NCBI GenBank assembly: GCA_022432975.1
Contig: CM039502.1
Location: 71,322,573-71,386,572, forward strand
Length of the DNA stretch: 64,000 nt
Direction: 5' to 3'
DNA from: Begonia masoniana
Lineage: Eukaryota > Streptophyta > Magnoliopsida > Cucurbitales > Begoniaceae
In this document: piece after piece, positions 27,418 through 39,150 of the stretch
How positions within the stretch are numbered: the stretch's first letter is position 1
How the letters are laid out: each line of letters starts with the position of its first letter
Translations under genes and position numbers: made by a program
Notes under the pieces: generated by a model
The model's input: the letters and a program-made list of their open reading frames with translations, nothing else
What the model was told of the DNA's origin: nothing
Databases searched by the model: none

Positions 27418-29600
27418 TTATCTAAGTGAAGCTAAGTCCCTAAGCCACTTCCAGTACTCTTGCATAATGGAAGGATGCACGTCAAGATCTGGAGGAACAC
27501 TGGGAGCAGGAGGAGCAGGTAGAGCAAGAGGTGCAAGAGCAGGAATATAGTGCTGAAAAAATTCTCGCCATAACACCAAATTCAGACATGGTGGAGGCTT
27601 GAGCGGTCCTCGGTATACACCCAGGTCCAGACAGGGTGGAGCTTCAGCAGCAGGAGAAGCATCGAAAGAACTGGCTGGCAGAGAAGAAGATTCAGGAACA
27701 GAAGAAGCAGAAGGATTAGAGAACTGGAGCTCAGCCTCATGAATATCCAAAGACATGAAGCGCACATCTTCAGCAACTGCAGGTCTGGAAAAGGGAAGTA
27801 GAAGATCTTCATAGCAGGCCTCTGTGAAACTAACTGAACTAGATGGTTCGAGGTCGGGTTTGGGATTCAAAGCTTCAACAGAAGATCTGAGAGACTCAAG
27901 GTCCCTGGCAACAATGCGTCTATGGCCATCCATCTTCCTTGACAGTAGATCAAGACCGGTATTCAAAGCGATGCTCATGTCCAATTTGTTCTTTTCAAGC
28001 TTGGCATCTACAGACTTTTCAATCTAACTTTGAATTGAACTGATTGTTGTTCCCAGGCTCTCTATGCAGGACTTCAAATCAGTGTACTGATCCTGAACAG
28101 AGGAGAGAGCAGTGCCAAAACTGTCTAGGCGCGTAAAGAACTCATTGAACTGTGCCTCAGTTATGAATGATCTCCTATGGTAAGTTTGAGGAGTGGCAGG
28201 AGCAGTTGGCAGAGGAGGTGAAGAAATCTGGACTTGAGGAGCAATTGGAAGTGGAGCGTATTAGACTGGTGAAGCAGTTTGGACTACGGGAGAGATAGGA
28301 GGTGGAGCAGGTTGGATTGGAGGAGGAGATTGGACTGGAGGAAAGATGGGAGCTGGAGCAGGCAACAAAAGGGCAGATGGAGGGGAAGAAGGATCCTCTG
28401 GAAGTAGAGGGGGCACTGATGGAGAAACAGAAGGTGCCACAAAAAAAGGAGGTGGAGGAGATGGATGAGGAATGCTAGGAGTAAAAGGAACTAAGATTGC
28501 CTCAAAGATATGGGCTAGAGAGGAGGGAGCAGGATTCCTTGGCACTGATGGAGGAAGGTGGGGGCGAGATACCAGAGAATGAGAAGGAGAAATATCAAAA
28601 GTAGGGATCTCTGAATCACCACCGCCTTCTTGAGTTGATGACTCTTCAGCCAGAATCAGTTTCCTCTTTCCTTTTCTTACAGCAGCTACCTTAGTAGCCC
28701 TTTTCTTAGACTGATCCATAACAAAATCTCCTCGTCTATTCTTTTTGATTCCCATTCTGTTCAAAGTAGAGGTAGAGTAATAGCTGGACGTTTTAAGGCA
28801 TGTAGGATCCTCGTCCTCGGGAAATTCTACATCAAACTTCTGAAAGATCTTCATGAGAAGTAGATTATAGGGAAAAGAAGTGGTTCTGGAGGTGACACTC
28901 TGTATCATCCGTCTTAAGATAATGAAACCTATATCAAAGGGAGTCTTTTGGAAAATAGAAAAAAGAACAAAAAATTTCATGCTACTAATATCATCATATG
29001 ACCACCCTTAGGAATAATATTATATCCGATCATTTGATGAAACAGTCGAGCTCGAACAGTTAAGTGTTTGCTCTTCAAAGAATTTGGGATATTGTTCGGG
29101 TCTAGGACAATTTCTTTCAAAAATAGATGCCCCTCAGGAGTGTCAAGAAATGAGGGGTCTTGTCCTATCGTATAGAATTTATGATGATTATCTAAATGAG
29201 GACTCTCCAGAAGCACATTTAAGGATTGGGAGGTTATAACTATGTATTTTCCATACACATAGCTCGAAATAGTAGATTGATCAGAAGGATAGCTAAGATT
29301 GGCATAAAACATGTGAATAGCAGAGGGGTAATAGAAAGATTCAACATCGAACAACCTCATTAAGCCAATATCCGTCAAGGGTGCAATTAAATTTAAACCA
29401 ACTAAATCGTCAGGAATAATACCACGACTTGGAATCAACTTCTTATGTTTAAAGTCATCGTGATACCTTGTCTCTGCAGCCTGAGTGAGAAAAAAGTAAG
29501 ATGTCCAACTATTTGCACAAGGAATCTCTCGTGGCTGACGAGCTGAGACTTTGGCCTTCTTCTTGGCCGGTTCCTGAACAGCGCGAGAAGATGAAGCCAT
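27418..29600 (-). pseudogene. 3' (env-like position) ORF of the SIRE-like element, broken
   Basis: Starts MASSSRAVQEPAKKK at 29600. The N-terminal 200 residues resemble the putative plant transposon protein domain seen in many retroelement 3' ORFs, with LIPSRGI and RARLFHQMIGYNI segments. A frameshift lies near 29000, where the frame closes at 28977 and the next opens at 28980. The second part ends in a Pro-rich tract (PPPIQPAPPPIS) and meets two in-frame stops (28261, TAA; about 28024, TAG). It then continues in the same frame to 27418. Both stops could come from C-to-T changes in CAA/CAG codons. Function in SIRE elements is not established. Confidence 0.7.
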
Positions 29601-29929
29601 GAACGAGTCGAAGGAGAAAACCTAGAGAGAAAAGGATTGGAGGCAGAAGTTTTCTGAAAGGGCGCGAAAGATGAAGCGTCTTAAAAAAAATGGGTTTAAA
29701 TGTATTAGGGCATCGCCCGACTAGAAGAAGACAAACGTGGAAGTTGGATATCGCCCAATGAGAGACACGTGTCGGCAGATTAAAGATTATATCATTCGGT
29801 ACATAGACATCTTCCGGTAAACGGATGATGCATATCTTATGGTGAAAAGTAAAGGAGCGGGCGATGTAAACAGCAAAAGCAGAAGGAATAAAAGAACCTT
29901 AACGATTCTCACACTGAATAAGACCTAAT

Positions 29930-32900
29930 CTTATTATGATATTACAGAAGGTTTTCTCATCCAAAGGTTTTGTAAAGATATCAGTCAATTGATCTACAGA
30001 GTTGAAAAATTCCAAGGAAATATCACCTCTTTGAACATGATCTCTTATGAAGTGATATCTAACATTGATATGCTTAGTTCTAGAATGTTGGATTGGATTT
30101 TTGGAAATGTTTATAGCGCTGGTGTTGTCACACCTAATAGGAATCCTATTATAAAACAGATTGTAATCTTCTAGAGTCTATTTCATCCAAAGCATTTGAG
30201 CACAACAACTGCTAGTAGCGATATATTCATTTTCAGCAGTTGACAATGCAACAGAGTTTTGTTTCTTAGAATACCAAGACACTAGAGATTCTCCTAAGAA
30301 CTGACAAGTGTCACTAGTGCTCTTCCTATCAACTAGACTGCCAGCATAATCAGAATCTGAATATCCAATCAGATCAAAAGAAGTGCCCTTAGGATACCAT
30401 AATCCTAAGTCATAAGTCCCACTCAAATATTTGAAAATTCTTTTGACAGCAGATAAATGAGACTCCTTAGGGGCAGCTTGAAATTTAGCACAGAGACAAA
30501 CACTAAAAAGAATATCTGGCCTACTAGCAGTCAGATATAACAAAGATCCAATCATACCACGATATTTCTTAGTGTCCACACTTATTCCATTTTCATCTTT
30601 GTCCAGTTTGGTTGTGGTACTCATGGGAGTTCTAAAGGATTTAACAGATTCTAAACCAAATTTCTTTAAAAGCTCATTGATGTATTTTTCTTGGCAGAAG
30701 AAAATCTCATCAGGAGATTGACTGATCTGGAATCCTAAGAAAAATTTTAACTCCCCCATCATACTCATTTCAAATTCACTTTGCATGAGTGAGGAAAATT
30801 CTTTACACATTGTGACATTAGTTGATCCAAATATAATGTCATCGACATAGATCTGAACTAACAGAATGTCTTTATCCTTTTACATGGTAAATAGAGTTGA
30901 ATCGGTGTTACCCTTTTTGAAATTTCTTTCCTCAAGGAAATTCTTCAATCTATCATACCAAGCTCTAGGAGCCTGCTTAAGTCCATAAAGAGCTTTCCTT
31001 AGTTTATATACATGTTCGGGTTTATCAAAGGCTTCAAAACATAAGGGTTGCTCTACATAAACTTCTTCTGTGATGTATCCATTTAAGAATGCACTCTTTA
31101 CATCCATTTGAAAGATTGTGAAGTTTCTGTAGCATGCAAAAGCTAAGAGCATTCTAATTGATTCTAGTCTAGCTACAGGGGCAAAGGATTCCTCAAAGTC
31201 AATACCTTCTTCTTGGGAGTATCCCTTAGCAATTAGTCTAGCCTTATTTCTAACTACAATCTCATTTTCATCTAATTTATTCTTGTAAACCCATTTTGTT
31301 CCAATAATGGGATGATCCTTAGGCCGTGGAACAAGTTCTCATACCTTGCTCCTTTCAAATTGATTTAATTCTTCCTGCATAGCCATAATCCAATTTTCAT
31401 CATTCTCGGCCTCTTCAAATTTCTTAGGCTCTACTTGAGAAATGAATGTCACATTGGCACAGAGATTCCTAAGAGACGATCAAGTCTTTACTCCTAAAGA
31501 AGGATCTCCTAAGACTTCATCTAAGGGATGATCTTTGACATACTTCCAATCCCCAGGAAGAGCAGAAATTTCATTCTTGACAGGAACAATATCTAGAGAA
31601 CTTGAAGAAGGTTCTAGGGATTTTTCAGTTTGAGGGATATCTGTAGGCTTATATAAGGAAAAGGAATCTAGATGCTTTTCTAAGGGAACATCCTCATCCA
31701 CATTGATTGTGAGCTGAGGGGACTCATCAAAGTTGACATGTACAGATTCCTCAACAACTAGAGTTCTCCTATTGAACACTCTATAAGCTTTACTGGAAAG
31801 AGAATACCCCAGAAAAATTCCAAGATCAAATTTGGAATCGAATTTTTCTAAATTATTCTTAGTGTTTAGAATGAAGCACTTACAACCAAAGGCTCTAAAA
31901 TATTTGACATAAGGGGTTTTGTCATTCCAAAGCTCATAGAGAGTTTTCTCAAGAATAGGTCTTATAGAGACTCGATTAAGCACATAACAAGCTGTTGAAA
32001 AAGCTTCAGCCCAGAAATATTTTGGAAGGAAATTTCATTAAGCATAGTTCGGGCTAGCTCTTGAAGAAACCTACTCTTCCTCTCAACAACACCATTTTGT
32101 TGAGGGGTCCTAGGAGAAGAGAAATTGTGCTCAATTCCATATTTGAGACACAAGAGTTCAAATTTCTCATTTTCAAACTCTCCACCATGATCACTACGAA
32201 TAGCAACTATGGTGAGCTCCTTTTCATTTTGAACTCTTTTCCTAAAGCTAGAGAATGTATCAAAAGTTTCATCCTTTGACTTCAGAAAGAATACCCAAAG
32301 AGAATCTAGAGAAGTCATCGACAATGACATAAGCATAGAATTTTCCTCCTAAGCTGGCTATATTAGAAGGACCGAAAAGGTCCATGTGAAGGAGTTGGAG
32401 AGGCTTAGAAGTAGAGATTGCATTTTTTGATGCAAAAGAACTTTTGATCTGCTTACCTCTTTGGCAGGCTTCACAGACCTTATCCTTCTCAAATGATATC
32501 TTAGGGATCTCTCTAACTAAATTATCCTTAGTAATCTTAGCTAAGGTATTCATCCCTACGTGTCCTAATCTTCTATGCCAAGTCCAGCAATTATTAGAGG
32601 AATTAGCAGCAAAACATTTTTCATCATTTCAAACAACATTATCTAAGTCAATGATATAAATATTTTCTTTCCTATAGCCAGTAAACAGAGTTTTGCCATT
32701 TGATGCATCCTTAATTATACAAGAGTTTGATTTAAAGATTACCTCATATCCTTTATCACATAACTGGCTAATACTAAGCAAATTATGCTTTAATCCTTCA
32801 ACTAAAAGTACATTTTCAATAATAGGGTTAAAACTGTTACCTATATTGCCGATGTCAACAATTTTGCCCTTTTGGTTTCCACCAAAAGTAACACTTCCTT

Positions 32901-34571
32901 TCTTCTTGTTGACAACAGCAAACATGGTTGAGTCTCCTATCATATGCCTCGAGCAACCACTGTCGAGGTACCACTGGTTCTTTGCAGGAGAGCACTCAAC
33001 CTGCAAAACAGAAGATCAAGTTGTCTTCTTTGGTACCCAAACCTTTTGGGTCATAGAGTTAGGTCTGGTTCCTTTCGGAACCCATTGTACTTTACTACCA
33101 GCTTTCATATTGTTTGTTTTCAAAGGACATACAAAGGACTTATGTCCTACTTCATTACAAGCATGGCAAGTAGACGGTTTAACAAAGAAATTCTTAAAAG
33201 CTTTCCTTTTATTGAACTTATCATAGCCTAAACCTGCTTTATCATGAGTAGCTCTATGATTTCCTATCAGCAATGTTAAGTTCTTGATACCATTTGATAA
33301 CCAAAGAACAAGTTTATTCAAAGACTCATTTTTCTTCTTAAGTTCAGTAACTTCCTTTTCATGCAGATTAGTTTCCTTGGCATGCTTTTCAACTATGCTT
33401 GCATTTTCTCTTTTCAACGAATTGTACTTGGCCTTTAACATGCTATATTGTTTTACTAAATCATTGAAGGCATCAATTAAATTACCTTTATCATTATCAC
33501 TCTTACTATCACTCGAAGAATGACTAACCTCATCCTCATTGGCCATGAAGCATAGATTTGCCACTTCCTCATCTTCTGAAGATTAGGTGTCACCTTCACT
33601 GTCATCCCAAATGCCTTCATAGCCTTCTTCTTAAACTTCTTGGGATTCTTCTTTGCTTGTGGACAGTCTGCCTTCATGTGACCCGGCTTTTCATACCCAA
33701 AGCATGCGATTTCCTTCTCTTTTTAAGATTTATCAACCTTTGGAAATCTCCTTCCTTGCATTCCTTTTCTCTGGAGGAATTTGCTGAACCTCCTTGTAAT
33801 GAGGGCAATATCCTCATCATCATCTTCTTCTTCTTCTGACTCTTCTTGTTTGCTGGAGGATGCTTTGAGAGCAATGTCCTTTCTCTTGGAGATCTCCTTT
33901 TCCTTGAGATCTTCCTTTTCATTAGCTCTCATGGTTATCTCATGCGTCATGAGTGAACCCATGAGCTCTTCAAGCTTTATTGTTTTGAGATATTTAGCCT
34001 CCTAAATGGCTGTCACTTTGGGTTGCCAGGCTCTTGGTAAACACCGAAGAATCTTTCTAACAATTTTTTCACCTGAATATGTCTTACCAAGAACTTTCAA
34101 ACCATTAGTTATGTTAGTAAAACGAGTAAACATAGAGGAGATGGATTCATCCTTTTCCATTGAAAACAATTCATACTCGTGTACAAGCATGCTCAGTTTA
34201 TTTTCTTTAACCTGATTGGTTCCCTCGTGAGTAATTTCTAGTAAGTGTCATATCTCTTGAGCACTATCACACCCTTGAATTCTATTGAATTCATCACGGT
34301 TTAAAGCACAGTATAGGGTGTTTATGGCTTTGGCATTTAAACTTAGGTTCCTCTTATCGGACTCAGTTAATTCAGAAGAGTCTTTAGGAATTCTATTGCC
34401 ATTTTCAGTTTTCATGTCTTTAAATGGACCATTCTCGATAATGTTCCATAAGTCATAGTCCATGACTTGAATAAATATTCTCATTCTTGTCTTCCAGTAA
34501 ACATAATCATTGCCGTCAAACAAAGGTGGCCTGTTAATTGTCTGACCTTCTACGTGAGTGTTCAAAGCCAT
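29930..34571 (-). pseudogene. Gag-Pol of the SIRE-like element, multiple stops
   Basis: Gag starts MALNTHVEGQTINRPP at 34571. In-frame stops occur at 34248 (a conserved Trp codon turned TGA) and 34002 (Gln turned TAG), among others. Two zinc knuckles: the first has lost a Cys (CFGYEKPGHMKADC, near 33690), the second is intact (CHACNEVGHKSFVC, near 33160). Protease LDSGCSRHM near 32970, integrase HMDLFGPS and IVDDFSRF near 32330-32400, RT YVDDIIFGSTN near 30850, RNase H with SDSDYAGS and ending in DIFTKPLDEKTF near 29950. Frameshift near 31975. Most visible lesions are C-to-T or G-to-A. Confidence 0.88.
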
Positions 34572-34621
34572 AATAAATAAATATCACAGTGTGTTTATCA
34601 ACTTAGTTAATGATTAACCTT

Positions 34622-34633
34622 GCTCTGATACCA
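34622..34633 (-). promoter_or_regulatory. Primer binding site (tRNA-iMet) of the SIRE-like element
   Basis: TGGTATCAGAGC on the minus strand, two bases inside the 5' LTR end at 34636. Confidence 0.9.
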
Positions 34634-34635
34634 AT

Positions 34636-36171
34636 TGTAGAATCGAGATTGTCTAAGAGGGGGGTGAATTAGACTTTTAAACTTAATTTATTAAGCTATT
34701 CAATTTCTCTCTTGTTACTAACTGGTTAGAACACAGCAAATAAGCAAACAGTAAATATGAGAGAGAGAGAAAGTTGACACCACAGATTTTAACGTGGTTC
34801 GGCCAAGCTTTCCTACGTCCACGCTCCAAGGCTCCCCCTTGAAGATTCTTAACCTTCTCCTCACGAGAAAAAACAAGATCAAAATTCCGGGCTTCGATCT
34901 ACTGCCTCTTACACACTGGATTGCTTTTCACGGGCGACAATCCACAGCCTTTTACAGAATAGTGAGTTTGTAAAAATCAGAACAAACTACTCTCCCTCAA
35001 AGATTGAATCTCAAGTTCAGGATTCGAGAGGAGTAGATGAAAATTACAGAGTATGAGAATTTCACACGTTAGAGCTCAGAAAAATGATTTTCGCAAAAAG
35101 TTCTTCCTTCAAGCTAACTTCTTGGCTTAAATACTCTGTCTGCAATCGGCTCTAGGTATTGAATGCTCCTTATCCGAATGTGAAAACTTTGTTACCGTTG
35201 GAGCAACATTCGTACAAAGTAGATAGCCGTTGCATTCTGAAGTTGCTATCGTGCTTCGCCATTAATGATCAGAAGTTAAAGCTCTGGGCAAGGTCACTGT
35301 TGCTTCGCGGCATATTCAAATCTGGCGGAAGACTCTGTTCATAGGTAGATGTAGTTTTAAGAGCATGAACCGTTGTCGGTGGATTCAGATTTAAAACCTT
35401 GTACCGTAGAAAACCGAACCGTTATCGGAAGATGTAGTAGTGAAGTCTTGAACCGCTATCGGAAGACGTAGCTTTAACACGCTGAACCGCTATCGGAAGA
35501 CGTAGCTTTAAAAAAGCTGGCGGAAGGTGTTGTTCCTTGAAGTACTCCGCCTTTGTTGTTTAGCTGGTGGAAGACTTAGGCTTTGAACGACTTCAACTTT
35601 TGTCGTTTAGCTGAGGGAAGACTTAGGCTTTGAACAACTTCAACTTTTGTCGTTTAGCTACTGGACGATGTTGAACTTCAAAGAGCCAGCGGATGATTTT
35701 CTGAACGCCATCGGATGATGTTGCTTTAAACGCCATCGGATGATGAATCATTTTGTCGTTTAGCAATCGGATGATAAATCTTTTAACGCCACCGGATGAT
35801 GTTCTTTGAATGACTTCATTTTGTCGTTTTGCTATCGGATGAAGTAGTCTTTGAGCGACTTCACTTTTTGTCGTTTAGCAACAGGTGGATGTAACTCTTT
35901 TCTTCTTCAATCAGTGGATGTAACATTTTCTTCTTCAATCGGTGGATATAACTCTATTTATTAGTTTTTCAGCCCTGTTATACTATTTAGCCCTGTACAC
36001 TCAACCACAATTGTTAGAAAACTAAAATACCCTTTTCAAGGGCATTTCCAACAGATTAAATCACATGCATAATTCAATATTCTCATTTAATAAACATAAT
36101 CAAATTCCATACTTAACATTCAAATACATCATCAAAAACTTAGTTAGACTTAAGCACCATTTAAGTCAACA
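34636..36171 (-). repeat. 5' LTR of the SIRE-like element
   Basis: 1536 bp. Same ends as 25611-27149, with the first base after TGTAG changed (TGTAGAATCG). Carries the microrepeat array at 35340-35960. Confidence 0.92.
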
Positions 36172-37946
36172 AACCGGACTTACACAAATAAAGACTCCCT
36201 CTTATCTTTGTCGCTGTCTCTCACTAACTTACCCAATGAAATAGTTTTTGCGAGCTCCCTTCGACTTTAAGACGATCCCTCCCGAGATCTAGATTCGACA
36301 AGCTCCCCTTGTCGATAATGATTCCTCCCATAATCCGTGAATGGCAAGATCCCCTTGCTCACGATCAGAAAGACAAGCTCCCCTTGTCAATCAATAGAAC
36401 TCTTCTTGAGTTCCAGTGAAGTCTCCTCCCGAGACTGATCTTCAATGAAGAATAAAGAGAGCACTCCTATGACACTTCTTGTGACACCAATCCTTGTCTT
36501 GGAATGAGCACCACCACACTCGTTGAACAATGAAAGCCACCAAAGGTAGAGTGTGGAAAACAGTCAACAGAGACCGAAACAATCAATAACAACCTAAAAC
36601 GCAGAAGCGTGAGGGAGGAAAATAATGGCGGCTTGAGGCACAAGAAATATTAGAGAGTAATCAATAATCCGCGCACGCCTTCTGTGAAGGGTAGATGCTT
36701 AAATAAATCTTCAATAGATTTTTGTTCCAAAACAAAAAGCACAGAATAAGGAAACCGCAATAACAAAATCCAGATTCGTGACACCCTTTGCGACACATAT
36801 GGAAAGTATCAGAATATAACATATTTGGATCCCTGAATAGTTGGATGACGAATCTTGATATCTGTTATGATTCACAGAACAATCTATATTCTAATCGGCC
36901 TTCAATAGATAAATATAATTGATAACTTGATTTCTAAGTAACTCACTTTCCTTATTTTTCAAGCTTTCCAAATATCAAATATTCTACATATATTTGATAG
37001 TTAAATCTCCACAAAATCTGCCTGCCTTGCAACTGAATAATATTGCAATCAATATTTAATTTCCAAGATAATCAAAGTAAATACTTTAATTAATTTTGCC
37101 AAACAAATCAATGCCAACACAAATTTACATTAACAAGATGGACAATAAAATCTATACCCATTAGAGCTTTCTGCATATCGAATGAAATAGTCATTAATGG
37201 TCATTATGTCTAGTTTCTTTTCTTGTGGGTTATAATGTAATACCCGGTTCTATCAAACCGTTTCTCTATTCCTTTTAAACTAATGACACAATTTATATGG
37301 CAATATTAAATGTAGGGTTAGTGGATGATTAGGCAAGGGCATAAGGGTAATTAGAAATTCAAAGGTGGATAACGTATTTAAGGAAACTATTAATGAAGTA
37401 GCCGCCACTGTTTATTTCATTTCCTCTCCATTCTCAGCTCCTCAGCTTAGCAGAGCGCGATAGGAGACCCCCTTCGACTTCCTCCAGCGATTTCCTCCGA
37501 ACTTGGTGAGTTTTTCTTCTATTTCTTGTTACATTGTATCTATCGTTGGTAAGAGGGATGATAAATGAGGTTTTGAGAAGGCGGTAAGCGAGTGGTGGTT
37601 TCGGTTTAAGTTGAAATCGGGAATGCACAATGACTAGAGTTCTCAAAACAGTTTCCCTTAGATTTCTAGTGGTTTAGAATGAAGAGTAGAGGAAATTTAA
37701 TGTATGCTCTATCTATGGTTTTAGGTTTGAGTAATACCCGAAGTAGCTTGCAACCAAGTTTGTCCAGGAGACCAGGTAAGTAGAGTCTGTATGTGCCTTC
37801 GGGCCTACATCACAAAACAGTAGGATTTGTGTGTGCATGAATGAATGTTTCTTTTCAGTTGCCATGCATCATATTTTGAAAGAAAACGAAAATGAATTTA
37901 CATGGAGTAGCATGGTGAGATGTGAACAGATTGTAACAGTATACTT

Positions 37947-38125
37947 TTAAGGGAATTAATCTGCCCCTTAATCGAACATACGGATTCATACCCTGGGAAA
38001 ATTGATCCACCTCCCATTGTATCAGGGATCAAATCAGCTGTTAAGGGAATTAATCCGCCCCTTAATTGAATATATGGATTCATACCCTGGGAAAACTGAT
38101 CCACCTCCCATTGTATCAGGGATCA
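37947..38125 (+). repeat. 94-bp tandem duplication inside the solo LTR
   Basis: TTAAGGGAATTAATCYGCCC starts at 37947 and again at 38041. The two copies match up to TATCAGGGATCA with a handful of changes. Confidence 0.9.
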
Positions 38126-38629
38126 TCAGACCAGTGAACGAATGCAACATAACTGAGGAATGAAAGTAGAAACTGCATATTTAGGATTTACATTTCAGTA
38201 CACATTTCATTTCTTGCTTTACTTGCTTAGCATTAGGCTAATAGATGAGTTTTGTGATGTAGGTGAAGAGATTACTGCAGGTGAACTTCCCGTGTGCACA
38301 GATGAGTAGATGTGGTTGGAGGGGTACATTCATGCTCCGGTCTGGTAAAGTGATGAGGCGGGTTAACTGGTGTCAGCAGTTGTGAAGGTCTAGTTGATAA
38401 TGATTCAATCTGAGTACATTGAGTTTTCATGACAGTAGTGGTAGCAACCCTTTTTAATTAGTTTTGGAGATTTCCTGACATTAGTGTCCTGTTGGATTTT
38501 ATAATGTTGTTTTTACTGAATTTGAGCAATACAATGATTTAAACTGCCTCTGAATGGTTTTTGGTAAAATGCTTAAGTCCTTTTGATAGTCGGGACTTTC
38601 TTAATTATAATAAAGTCTACTGCCATGTT

Positions 38630-39150
38630 GTTTTGTCCATCGGTAGGAGTCGAGTAAGTTATCTATCGGATGATGTTTTGGTAAAAGCTATCGGTGGATG
38701 TGTGTAGAAGTTTATTGTTTTCTATCGGAGGAAGTTGTGTTGTTGTCTATCGGAAGATGCCTTAAGAAAAGTCATCGAATGATGTGGGTTAATTCTATCG
38801 GAAGATGCCTTAAGAAAAGTCATCGGATGATGTAGGTTAATTCTATCGGAAGATGCCTTAAGAATAGTCATCGGATGATGTCTCAGTAAAGTCACCGGTA
38901 CATGAGGTTTGTTCTATCAGAAGGTGCAGGTCAAAGTCCATCGGATGGTGTCTCGGTAAACTCATCGGCAGATGCGTGTTGACGTCATCGGTAGATGTAG
39001 GAGGATTTTTGTCGTATAGTCATCGGAGGATGTAGAGTGTATTTTGTCGTTTGCGATCGGTTGATGTCTTTTGGCTGACGTCATCGGTAGAAACCTTCTA
39101 TCTTTTGTTTCTGCTTCTTCCGTTGACTTTATCAATCGGCAGATGTGTTT
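38630..39150 (+). repeat. TATCGGAAGATG / CATCGGATGATG array in the solo LTR
   Basis: About fifteen degenerate copies, including a roughly 50-bp higher-order unit TATCGGAAGATGCCTTAAGA repeated three times (38750-38870). CATCGGATGATGT at 38821 is identical to 26686-26698 in the SIRE-like copia LTR. TTTTGTCGTTT is shared too. Confidence 0.88.

Larger units (their letters stand above)
25611..36171 (-). mobile_element. SIRE/Maximus-like copia element with decayed ORFs
   Basis: 10.56 kb, flanked by AACCG at 25606-25610 and 36172-36176. LTRs 25611-27149 and 34636-36171 differ at about 53 positions by hand count (about 3.4%), mostly transitions. On the minus strand the order is 5' LTR, PBS, gag-pro-IN-RT-RH, an extra 3' ORF, PPT, 3' LTR. 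An extra ORF after pol is typical of SIRE-type copia. Both coding regions carry stops, so it is not autonomous now. Confidence 0.92.
25415..37135 (-). mobile_element. Solo copia LTR split by the SIRE-like element
   Basis: On the minus strand it begins TGTTAATGTAAATTTGTG at 37135 and ends at 25415. Exact TSD AGATG at 25410-25414 and 37136-37140. Removing it rejoins integrase text FYCPS (37141 onward) with FIENDLIS (25400), as in intact copia polyproteins. The LTR itself, without the SIRE insertion, is about 1.15 kb. It contains the GTAGTTCGGC...TTGCCTACGTC segment common in copia LTRs. Confidence 0.85.

Noticed and set aside
27824..28027. Plus-strand ORF over the SIRE 3' ORF
   Set aside because: Shadow of the minus-strand coding frame, no independent start context or motif.
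32693..33226. Plus-strand ORF of 177 codons
   Set aside because: Antisense shadow of SIRE Gag-Pol; the minus-strand reading has the zinc knuckle and protease motifs.
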